A stretch of DNA of 34,261 nt, taken from IMG/VR virus record IMGVR_UViG_3300030098_005711, positions 794 to 35,054 of that record; one strand, given 5' to 3'. Each line of letters opens with the position of its first letter. Positions within the stretch are counted from its first letter, which is position 1. The stretch comes from a virus. This document shows, one piece after another, positions 16,887 to 22,363 of this stretch. The notes beneath the pieces are model-generated. The model worked only from the letters and a program-made list of their open reading frames with translations. It did not search any database and was not told the origin of the DNA. The position numbers were made by a program, and so were the translations under genes.

Positions 16887-17549
16887 TTCTTTTATTTGTT
16901 TAATTATTTTCGGGTTTTTAGAAAGTCTATAAGCTTCAGTAGATATAGATTCTTTTGACATGTTATTTGTGTCATATGCTTCACGATAAGCATCACTTTT
17001 TTTACTTCCATTAGCTACTAAATAGCAGAATTTTAAAGCTTTATCTGTTAAGTCAGGAGGATTTTTTTCTATAATTGTTTTAAATTTGTTATGTGCATGG
17101 ATTGTTTTTACCCACCAATAAAAATCATGTAAAGGTAGTGTGTGTCTCATGGTATTTATTCTATGGCAGACTAATTGAATATTAGTTTTTATATAACCTT
17201 TTTCCGGTACTAGTCTGTCAATACTTGCATTTAATTCCTTTATCCCCATTCCGTCTTTATGATGAGTCATAAATAAACCTGATATTGCACACCGCCCTTC
17301 TTGTTTATTCCATATATTTACTAAGTCGTCTATAGTTATAGTAAATTCAAATCCTTCGGCTGTACGTGGTGTTTTTAATTGCCCGATAATTACTTTAAGG
17401 TATTCCCTAGGTTCTTTACTTATTATTAAATTGCGTTTTCGTAATTTACAGGCTTTACAGAAAGTAAATATATTTCTTTTTCGATGGGGAAAATCTTTGG
17501 CTGGTTTACTTATTCCGCACTCTGAACAGATGTATCTTTCTTCTGGCAC
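16866..17549 (-). CDS. HNH nuclease with C-terminal terminase-small-subunit-like domain
   Basis: 227 aa from a GTG start with AAGGAG just upstream. A zinc ribbon (Cys8, Cys11, Cys31, Cys34) leads into an HNH-type core: GRCAISG (Cys87), HH at 96-97, ASIDRLVPEKGYIKTN (108-123) and a final N-T-M (132-134). After about residue 166 the sequence changes to ALKFCYLVANG, SDAYREAY and STEAYRLSKNPKIIKQIK, the pattern of Terminase_2 small-subunit DNA-binding domains. The protein could cut DNA at a site recognised by the TerS-like part, or be a homing nuclease that borrowed that part. It is the last gene of the minus-strand block and overlaps DUF3310 by 40 bases. Confidence 0.82.
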   Translation of the reverse strand: MPEERYICSECGISKPAKDFPHRKRNIFTFCKACKLRKRNLIISKEPREYLKVIIGQLKTPRTAEGFEFTITIDDLVNIWNKQEGRCAISGLFMTHHKDGMGIKELNASIDRLVPEKGYIKTNIQLVCHRINTMRHTLPLHDFYWWVKTIHAHNKFKTIIEKNPPDLTDKALKFCYLVANGSKKSDAYREAYDTNNMSKESISTEAYRLSKNPKIIKQIKELSSSST

Positions 17550-17779
17550 GGTAACTCCTTTTCCAGTACCTTATCTAGTCTTTCAAGATACCATAAACAT
17601 TTTTGGATGTCTTCTCGGGGTTTTTCTTTATAGTTATAGCGCCATAAGTATTTTAAAACGTTTCCTTTAAGATACCCTTTAAATTCCAGGGGGGACATGC
17701 TTGCTTCTATAGCTTCTATGCATTCTATAGAGCCTGTATTGTAATGTTTTGGATGATTTACAGGATCATGTGAAGACAT
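17510..17779 (-). CDS. DUF3310 protein (T7 gp1.7-type)
   Basis: 89 aa from the ATG at 17779; a TTG nine bases further upstream is in frame but AAAGGAA fits the ATG. The whole protein matches DUF3310: DPVNHPKHYNTG, then IEAIEAS, LKGNVLKYLWRYNYK and DIQKCLWYLERLD. Members include T7 gp1.7, reported as a nucleotide kinase. A role in nucleotide supply for replication is likely but taken from the family. It overlaps the gene upstream by 14 bases and the HNH gene downstream by 40. Confidence 0.9.
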   Translation of the reverse strand: MSSHDPVNHPKHYNTGSIECIEAIEASMSPLEFKGYLKGNVLKYLWRYNYKEKPREDIQKCLWYLERLDKVLEKELPCQKKDTSVQSAE

Positions 17780-18167
17780 ATTGTTCAATTCCTTTGGTTA
17801 TTTCTTTAGTTGGTTTTGCATTAGCTAGATAATAATTTTTATCTAGTTTTTGTTCCCATTCTTTATCTTTAAGAATAATTCCTGATGTTTTGTTATTTAA
17901 AATAAAACCAACTATAACAATAGCGTTTTGTCTATACTTGACCATTTTACTCAGGAATTCTAATTGTAGGGGACTTATGTTTAACTTTATGATTGTATTA
18001 GCTTTTTTTGGCAGAGTTATATATTTGTATTCTGCAAAAAGAGGTCCGGCAGGGCCACAGTAATAAGCATCTGGAACCCCACCGGTGAAAGTATCATGGA
18101 TCTTCCATCTGTATATTTCAGATGGAAGATAACGATGTACAGCTTTTATAAAACCGTGTTCGTTCAT
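17766..18167 (-). CDS. PD-(D/E)XK endonuclease (VRR-NUC-like)
   Basis: 133 aa. It carries a short restriction-like nuclease core: Glu3 near the start, GGVPDAYY (Asp33) and LFAEYKY (Glu46, Lys48), the PD...ExK triad, with a following helix (SPLQLEFLSKM). VRR-NUC-type enzymes cut branched or flapped DNA, so it may resolve replication or recombination junctions. It lies among replication genes, just after the possible single-strand binding protein. No strong ribosome site is seen before the ATG. Confidence 0.85.
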   Translation of the reverse strand: MNEHGFIKAVHRYLPSEIYRWKIHDTFTGGVPDAYYCGPAGPLFAEYKYITLPKKANTIIKLNISPLQLEFLSKMVKYRQNAIVIVGFILNNKTSGIILKDKEWEQKLDKNYYLANAKPTKEITKGIEQYVFT

Positions 18168-18191
18168 CCATGACCCATGGTTAAAGACTAT

Positions 18192-18875
18192 TTAGTCGTT
18201 AAAACCTTTGAACAAAGCTTCTGCAGCTTCATAGTCTTCTTTTATACACCATCCGTGAAAATCAATCCCTAAGTTAAGGAATTGCTCACCGGCTCTATTT
18301 GCAGTAGAAACTGGATAAAGTTTCCATAATCCTGCAAAACGATCTCCACCTTTCATCCCAATTTGGGAATTCCAGGCTTTTGATACACGTAATTTGGATC
18401 TTGAAAAATCCATTATTACGGGCGTTCTGGTAAGATCACCAGTTTCTGGGTCTTTTATAAGAAGCACATGGCTATGTGTTTCTTCGCAGGCCCATTCTTC
18501 TGACTTCTCTTGTTCTGCTATAAATTTATTAGCAGCTTCGGCACTTTGAAAAGCACCACCATATCCGCCACCTACAGTACGATCTCGCCATACGACATGT
18601 TCAGTTTTAAACTTCAAACTGATTACGTATAGTTCAGAACCGTAATTTTCACCTGTAAGACTATTAAAGAAGTCGCCTGGTTCGGCTCCTTCTACATAGT
18701 CGTTGTGGTGCTTATCAACTTCGTTTGACATCTTTTGAAGTTGTTTCACACGTGGGATGGTGAGGTTTTGTCCTACTTCCTCGTTTCCTCGTCCTACACC
18801 AGAAGTGTAAGCTTCAGATTTGAGTATATGGGCAGGTACTTCATCACCTTTTGTTGCTAACGCAGTGTTACTCAT
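18192..18875 (-). CDS. Conserved phage replication-region protein, possible ssDNA-binding protein
   Basis: 227 aa. Visible features are TIPRVKQLQKMSNEV, a Gly-rich loop (RTVGGGYGGAF), aromatic beta-rich sequence (SELYVISLKFKTEHVVWRD) and SKLRVSKAWNSQIG, with an acidic C-terminal tail region (IKEDYEAAEALFKGFND). Mixed beta sequence, a length near 230 aa, an acidic tail and the position between a helicase and nucleases suggest a single-strand DNA-binding protein like T7 gp2.5, but no diagnostic motif was recognised. It begins at an ATG with TAGGAAA about 11 bases upstream. Confidence 0.8.
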   Translation of the reverse strand: MSNTALATKGDEVPAHILKSEAYTSGVGRGNEEVGQNLTIPRVKQLQKMSNEVDKHHNDYVEGAEPGDFFNSLTGENYGSELYVISLKFKTEHVVWRDRTVGGGYGGAFQSAEAANKFIAEQEKSEEWACEETHSHVLLIKDPETGDLTRTPVIMDFSRSKLRVSKAWNSQIGMKGGDRFAGLWKLYPVSTANRAGEQFLNLGIDFHGWCIKEDYEAAEALFKGFND

Positions 18876-18888
18876 AGTTCATCGTTTC

Positions 18889-19263
18889 CTAGTTTGATCT
18901 AAAGTTGATTTTACGTAACATCCTAGGTTTTAAACCCGGGACTTCTTCTCCTGATTCAATAATTTCTTTGAATGCAGCTGAAGATATACGCCTATGAAGT
19001 AAAGACCAGTTACCAGTTGCTGCAATATGGGCGTAAACTTCATCCCAATCTTCAGTTTCTGGTACTAAGTCTTCTCGTATGGATACGGAAGCGACATCAT
19101 TTGCTGCTCGGAGTTGTCCTTCGGAATCCATCTTTTGGAGTAGCCTATTATCTATAGATCGTTCGGCTTCTCTTAGTTCTTTTAAATACTCATTACATTT
19201 ACCCATCTTACTTTTTATATCAACTTTTTCTTTGATAAGATGGTCTATTGTTTCTTTATCCAT
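18889..19263 (-). CDS. Coiled-coil conserved hypothetical protein
   Basis: 124 aa from the ATG at 19263, chosen because GAGGA lies seven bases upstream; longer in-frame starts fall inside the helicase gene. The first half is a charged coiled coil (KEKVDIKSKMGKCNEYLKEL), followed by DWDEVYAHIAATGNWSLLHR and a basic end (PRMLRKINFRS). The arrangement recalls phage host-nuclease-inhibitor Gam-like or similar small recombination proteins, but similarity is weak. It overlaps the SNF2-like helicase end by eight bases, so the two are likely translated together. Confidence 0.78.
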   Translation of the reverse strand: MDKETIDHLIKEKVDIKSKMGKCNEYLKELREAERSIDNRLLQKMDSEGQLRAANDVASVSIREDLVPETEDWDEVYAHIAATGNWSLLHRRISSAAFKEIIESGEEVPGLKPRMLRKINFRSN

Positions 19264-20608
19264 TATTTGTCCTCGCTTCATGCAATTCATTTAATATGGT
19301 AAGGAGTTCTTCCATTCTTCCTAGTTTTGTTTCCAGTTTTTCATATACATCAACTTCCCATGTATATTTAGCTGCAATTTGAATAATTTCTGTTTTCTGG
19401 GTTTGTCCTGCTCTATAAATCCTACGGTTAAATTGCTGATAATGTTCGGCATTATAAGTAGGAGAAGCCCATATAATAGTTGTAGCTGTTGTCATCGTTA
19501 ATCCATGTCCTGCAGATTGTGGATGTGCAAAAACTACTTGCAGCTGACCAGCTTGTAGACGATCTACAATTTCTTTACGTTTTGGTGCAGGAGTAGAACC
19601 ATCTATAACACCATACTTAATGTTATTTTGTTCTGATAATTCTACTAAAGCGTCTCGTTCATGTTTCCAGTTAAAAGCAACTAGAGAATGTTTTCGTTGC
19701 ATAACCAGTTGCATTACAAGGTCATAACGTTCTTGATGAATGCCTTGAGGTACACCATCTTCATCATATACTGCACCTGTACATAATTGAAGAAGCTTCT
19801 TTACCCTGGCACCGGCATGTACTGCATTTATAGTAGCTTTGCCTGTATATAAAACAGAGTCATTTGCAAGATCGTTATATTGATTTTGTATAGATTTTGG
19901 AAGCGTAACTAGCATTTGCCGTACAGATTGTTCTGGCATGTCAATACAATCTTTTAACTCGTATCTTATATTTATATCCATTAAAGCAGCTGCAACTATT
20001 TCCTGAGCTTCTGCTTTATCTACCCATTCGTTAGCAAAACCATTAAATCGTGGTGTACATACACTTGATCTGAATCCATAAAAACGTTTACCGAGCCGTT
20101 CTCCGTCGTCCACGATTAGTGTTGGATGCCATATGTCAAGGATTGTATTGCTGTTAGGTGTACCTGACATTGCGATACGATAATCAAAGCAATCTGCTAT
20201 TTTTAGTAATGCTTTACTGCGTTGACTGTCTTTATTTTTGAAAGCTGTAAATTCATCTATGCATATAGTTGCAAATGGTCTAAGCAATGTTTTATGTTTT
20301 TCTACCCATTTAACAGCGTCATGGTTAGTAATAACTATATCTACATCGCTCATAAAAGCTTTTTCTCTATTTTTAGCATAAGCGACTGCATAAGATAGAT
20401 GAGGTGTAAATTTTTCTATATCATCTCCCCACGATGCTTCTAATATAGAAAGAGGTGCTAATACCAGCATTCTATGGGCGCATCTTTTGGAATAAGCGTC
20501 TAATACACTTCTTGTTTTCCCAGTTCCTGGGTCAGAAGTAATTAAAGCTCTTGGATGATTAAGGATAAACCGAGTGGTGACAGCTTGGTGTTCAAATGCT
20601 TCATGCAT
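19256..20608 (-). CDS. SNF2-like superfamily 2 DNA helicase
   Basis: 450 aa with a full set of SF2 motifs: Walker A SDPGTGKT (25-32), motif Ia LVLAPLSIL, the DEAH-box equivalent IDEF (117-120), motif III MSGTPNSN (147-154), and a C-terminal RecA domain ending in FNRRIYRAGQ (motif VI, about 393-402). The spacing and the motif VI form fit SNF2-type translocases used by phages in replication or recombination. The start ATG is limited by an upstream stop; the ribosome site is weak. It follows a 205-base non-coding stretch with a terminator, so it may be expressed from its own promoter. Confidence 0.92.
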   Translation of the reverse strand: MHEAFEHQAVTTRFILNHPRALITSDPGTGKTRSVLDAYSKRCAHRMLVLAPLSILEASWGDDIEKFTPHLSYAVAYAKNREKAFMSDVDIVITNHDAVKWVEKHKTLLRPFATICIDEFTAFKNKDSQRSKALLKIADCFDYRIAMSGTPNSNTILDIWHPTLIVDDGERLGKRFYGFRSSVCTPRFNGFANEWVDKAEAQEIVAAALMDINIRYELKDCIDMPEQSVRQMLVTLPKSIQNQYNDLANDSVLYTGKATINAVHAGARVKKLLQLCTGAVYDEDGVPQGIHQERYDLVMQLVMQRKHSLVAFNWKHERDALVELSEQNNIKYGVIDGSTPAPKRKEIVDRLQAGQLQVVFAHPQSAGHGLTMTTATTIIWASPTYNAEHYQQFNRRIYRAGQTQKTEIIQIAAKYTWEVDVYEKLETKLGRMEELLTILNELHEARTNNG

Positions 20609-20672
20609 AATTCATTACTCATTTTTTCATCATTCATTGATTTAAAGCTTTATAATATTAACAGTTTTATAA

Positions 20673-20707
20673 AGAAAAACAACCCCGCTTCGTCCAGTGA
20701 TGGGGTT
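20673..20707 (-). terminator. Intrinsic terminator before the SNF2 helicase
   Basis: On the minus strand a 6-bp stem AACCCC / GGGGTT (20681-20686 and 20702-20707) with a 15-base loop is followed by GTTTTTCTTT. It would end transcription from the small-gene cassette and separate it from the helicase. The loop is long, so strength may be moderate. Confidence 0.65.
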
Positions 20708-20778
20708 AGGTCACACTACATATGTTTACCAAACACTTTGGACTAATCGGATTTTTCCTGACTTAGAATTTTAACTTG

Positions 20779-20798
20779 CAAGGAGTTTTACAAGGAGT
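20779..20798 (+). repeat. Tandem CAAGGAGT repeat, 12-base period
   Basis: Two copies of CAAGGAGT (20779-20786 and 20791-20798). On the plus strand they look like ribosome sites, the second three bases before an ATG that opens only 19 codons. On the minus strand they read CTCCTTG, similar to the 3' end of 16S rRNA. Purpose unknown. Confidence 0.6.
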
Positions 20799-20813
20799 AT
20801 ATGAGGGTACTCA

Positions 20814-20945
20814 TCAGGACCGCGCTGCATCCGACTCAGCAGCTTTCTCTTTGCTTTTAAAGTAGGAAATAAATTCTTCCCATCTAAAATATGATTTTCT
20901 TTCGTGGCACCAGAACCAACCTTCGTAGGTTTTATCCTTCGTCAT
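20814..20945 (-). CDS. Small aromatic-rich protein, 43 aa
   Basis: Reads MTKDKTYEGWFWCHERKSYF, then an acidic/basic helix-like part (RWEEFISYFKSKEKAAES) ending at TGA 20814-20816. The ATG (20943-20945) overlaps the last codons of the preceding gene by 14 bases, as with most genes on this strand. Eight of 43 residues are Trp, Phe or Tyr in the first 30. No strong ribosome site is seen, so translation may be coupled. Not recognised; composition and placement argue for a real gene. Confidence 0.55.
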   Translation of the reverse strand: MTKDKTYEGWFWCHERKSYFRWEEFISYFKSKEKAAESDAARS

Positions 20946-21273
20946 TAAGTTCACGCCATTCTTGCAATTCCATCATTCCCATTCTTACTAAGTGTGGAGG
21001 TAAAGTATGCCAATTATATTTTTTACTATTAAAATCATTTAGAGTTCTATTATCTATATGGTTTTTTGAATCTCTGGTAGGCTTTTTTATTAGAGTATCT
21101 AATCTACGTTGTTCAACTTTTACATAATTCTTAAGAGCTTCCCAACGTTCTCTATGCTCTAATATTTCTTTAGCCATTTCAACAGGAACTTCCATTCCAC
21201 CGAATTCATGGGGACTTACATTTTCTGTAATTTCCGTAAGGATTTTATCTGTCAGTTGCATCCTTTTCCCCAT
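20932..21273 (-). CDS. Hypothetical protein, 113 aa
   Basis: Starts at the ATG at 21273, nine bases after a strong AGGAGG; a longer in-frame start at 21300 would read the ribosome site itself as Arg codons. It has a mixed helical N-terminal part (LTDKILTEITENVSPHEFGG, EMAKEILEHRERWEALKNYV) and a basic C-terminal part (RDSKNHIDNRTLNDFNSKKY, HLVRMGMMELQEW). No catalytic motif recognised. It overlaps a 40-aa membrane peptide upstream by 29 bases and a 43-aa gene downstream by 14. Confidence 0.75.
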   Translation of the reverse strand: MGKRMQLTDKILTEITENVSPHEFGGMEVPVEMAKEILEHRERWEALKNYVKVEQRRLDTLIKKPTRDSKNHIDNRTLNDFNSKKYNWHTLPPHLVRMGMMELQEWRELNDEG

Positions 21274-21367
21274 TTTTTTCCTCCTCCTTATTCTCTTCAT
21301 CCACCATATATTTGATTAAAAGAATAAGTTGTAGTAGTCCAAATAGCTTAAGTAATACATTAATCAT
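21245..21367 (-). CDS. Small membrane protein with acidic tail, 40 aa
   Basis: Reads MINVLLKLFGLLQLILLIKY, one membrane helix, followed by a very charged tail (MVDEENKEEEKNGEKDATDR). The ATG (21365-21367) overlaps the stop of the upstream membrane protein by eight bases (ATGATTAA), and the 3' end overlaps the next gene by 29 bases and contains that gene's ribosome site. A single helix with a hydrophilic tail fits a small regulator of a membrane complex or an antiholin-type peptide. Function not recognised. Confidence 0.6.
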   Translation of the reverse strand: MINVLLKLFGLLQLILLIKYMVDEENKEEEKNGEKDATDR

Positions 21368-21515
21368 TTTTGCATCTTTGCATTAGGCTTGATGTAAAAA
21401 ATGCTGCCAGAGCAAAAATGCCTAATACTAAACTCGCTATAAAATATAACGGGAATAGCATAAACCATACACAAAAACATAATATTATGAAACAAATCCT
21501 AGCTAATAAATCCAT
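21360..21515 (-). CDS. Small membrane protein, 51 aa
   Basis: Starts at the ATG at 21515, preceded by TAGGAT; a longer in-frame reading would run back through the terminator hairpin and is less likely. It is almost wholly hydrophobic: ARICFIILCFCVWFMLFPLY and FIASLVLGIFALAAFF form two membrane helices with a short turn, ending SSLMQRCKND. It is the first gene after an intrinsic terminator and begins a run of four short overlapping genes. Function not recognised; a holin-like or envelope role is possible. Confidence 0.65.
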   Translation of the reverse strand: MDLLARICFIILCFCVWFMLFPLYFIASLVLGIFALAAFFTSSLMQRCKND

Positions 21516-21531
21516 TTTAAATATCCTATTT

Positions 21532-21557
21532 AAAAAAAGCCCCACATTAAGTGGGGC
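21532..21557 (-). terminator. Strong intrinsic terminator or attenuator after the RecB-like nuclease
   Basis: Minus-strand perfect 7-bp stem GCCCCAC / GTGGGGC with a 5-base loop (TTAAT), directly followed by seven T residues. It lies 14 bases after the stop of the RecB-like nuclease and 16 bases before the start of the 51-aa membrane protein, so it can act as terminator for the former and attenuator for the latter. Confidence 0.9.
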
Positions 21558-21571
21558 AAGGGGAGGGTCTC

Positions 21572-22318
21572 CTATACACCCCACTTACATTCTGGTTCAT
21601 CGCCTTGCTTATACGAACACCATTTACATGCATTTTTACTCGGTTTTGGTTCAAAGTCCACACATGTAGTCATTTTTATGGCACGTGTATGAAATCCTGG
21701 AGCAAAATGCATAGCTTCTGCGCGGGTGTATTGTTTAATTGTCGTTTCTCCTTTATCCAAATACCATAATTCAGTTTGAACAAACTCTAAATTAGGGTAT
21801 CTAAAAAAAGTACCTATTGCATAAAGAAGGCATTGTTGAGAATGAGCAATTTCATTCCCGAATTTTTTACCGGTTTTGTAGTCTATTACTCGCGCACTTG
21901 TTTCATCTTCATGTACTAATGCGTCAAGTTTTATTCTTGCCCATGTTCTTGGCTCTACCCAAGCTACTGGTTTCCAATCTATACTGAATCCCCATTCACC
22001 TTCTAGTTCTACTTTTGCTTCAGCAAATAATTCTCTTAGGGTTTCAAATTCTTTTTTAAATTTTTTTAATGTATTAGGAAATTCTTCTAGTGTTCCTTTT
22101 ACATAATCTTCAGCTTGTTGGTGTATATCTGAGCCACGTTTTGCTGCTGGGTTAGTAGGTTCAGTTATTTTTTTAACACGGGAAATATAAGTTCGGTATG
22201 GACACTCTTCAAAAACTTTTAAAGCTGAATAAGACCATGTTCTTACTTGTCCTAAATCAACTTCTGTTTTAAAAATTACATCTACGTCCGGCCTAACTTC
22301 AGCTGTTAGTTGTATCAC
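21572..22318 (-). CDS. RecB/Cas4-like PD-(D/E)XK exonuclease with Fe-S cluster cysteines
   Basis: 248 aa from a GTG start (AAGGA eight bases upstream). Motifs in order: SYSALKVFEECPY with Cys39, RGSDIHQQAE (His66), KLDALVH (Asp132), VIDYKTGK (Asp146, Lys148), Gln161, and CKWC...C (Cys231, 234, 244). This is the RecB-family nuclease core with the four-cysteine arrangement of Cas4 and AddB, which hold an iron-sulfur cluster. Phage members act as 5'-3' exonucleases in recombination and host DNA use. The ribosome site lies in a perfect hairpin (see 22324-22343). A strong terminator follows the stop. Confidence 0.92.
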   Translation of the reverse strand: MIQLTAEVRPDVDVIFKTEVDLGQVRTWSYSALKVFEECPYRTYISRVKKITEPTNPAAKRGSDIHQQAEDYVKGTLEEFPNTLKKFKKEFETLRELFAEAKVELEGEWGFSIDWKPVAWVEPRTWARIKLDALVHEDETSARVIDYKTGKKFGNEIAHSQQCLLYAIGTFFRYPNLEFVQTELWYLDKGETTIKQYTRAEAMHFAPGFHTRAIKMTTCVDFEPKPSKNACKWCSYKQGDEPECKWGV

Positions 22319-22323
22319 AAAGA

Positions 22324-22343
22324 CTTTCCTTGTCTTAGGAAAG
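22324..22343 (-). promoter_or_regulatory. Hairpin covering the ribosome site of the RecB-like nuclease
   Basis: On the minus strand CTTTCCT-AAGACA-AGGAAAG forms a perfect 7-bp stem with a 6-base loop; the 3' arm contains most of the AAGGA ribosome site for the GTG start at 22318. The sequence ACAAGGA across loop and arm matches the core of CsrA-binding sites. It would hold back translation unless melted; regulation is inferred. Confidence 0.55.
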
Positions 22344-22363
22344 CATCGAGTATAGCTTATAAT

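Larger units (their letters stand above)
20609..20813. other. Non-coding gap between SNF2 helicase and small-gene cassette
   Basis: The longest gene-free stretch in the window (205 bases). It holds a minus-strand intrinsic terminator (20673-20707), a small inverted repeat CCAAA-CAC-TTTGG (20729-20741), a tandem CAAGGAG repeat on the plus strand (20779-20797) and a short stem ATGAG/CTCAT (20801-20814). A weak sigma-70-like pair in minus orientation (TTGTTT at 20677-20682 and TATTAT at 20652-20657, 19 bases apart) could serve the helicase. Confidence 0.6.

Noticed and set aside
16866-16930. Terminator at the convergent gene junction
   Set aside because: Only weak 4-bp stems with long loops were found; no convincing stem plus T-run on either strand.
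20542-20637. Minus-strand 31-codon frame starting MNDEKMSNEL, overlapping the helicase start
   Set aside because: Most of it lies inside the helicase gene in another frame, there is no ribosome site, and composition is ordinary.
20788-20814. Minus-strand eight-codon frame after the 43-aa gene (TGATG)
   Set aside because: Too short to support; probably chance.
20801-20860. Plus-strand 19-codon reading frame after a good ribosome site
   Set aside because: Very short, antisense to a better supported minus-strand gene, and the ribosome site is only three bases from the ATG; kept as an observation, not a gene.
20891-21127. Plus-strand 78-aa frame in the small-gene cassette
   Set aside because: Antisense to two minus-strand genes, no ribosome site, unusual composition; a shadow frame.
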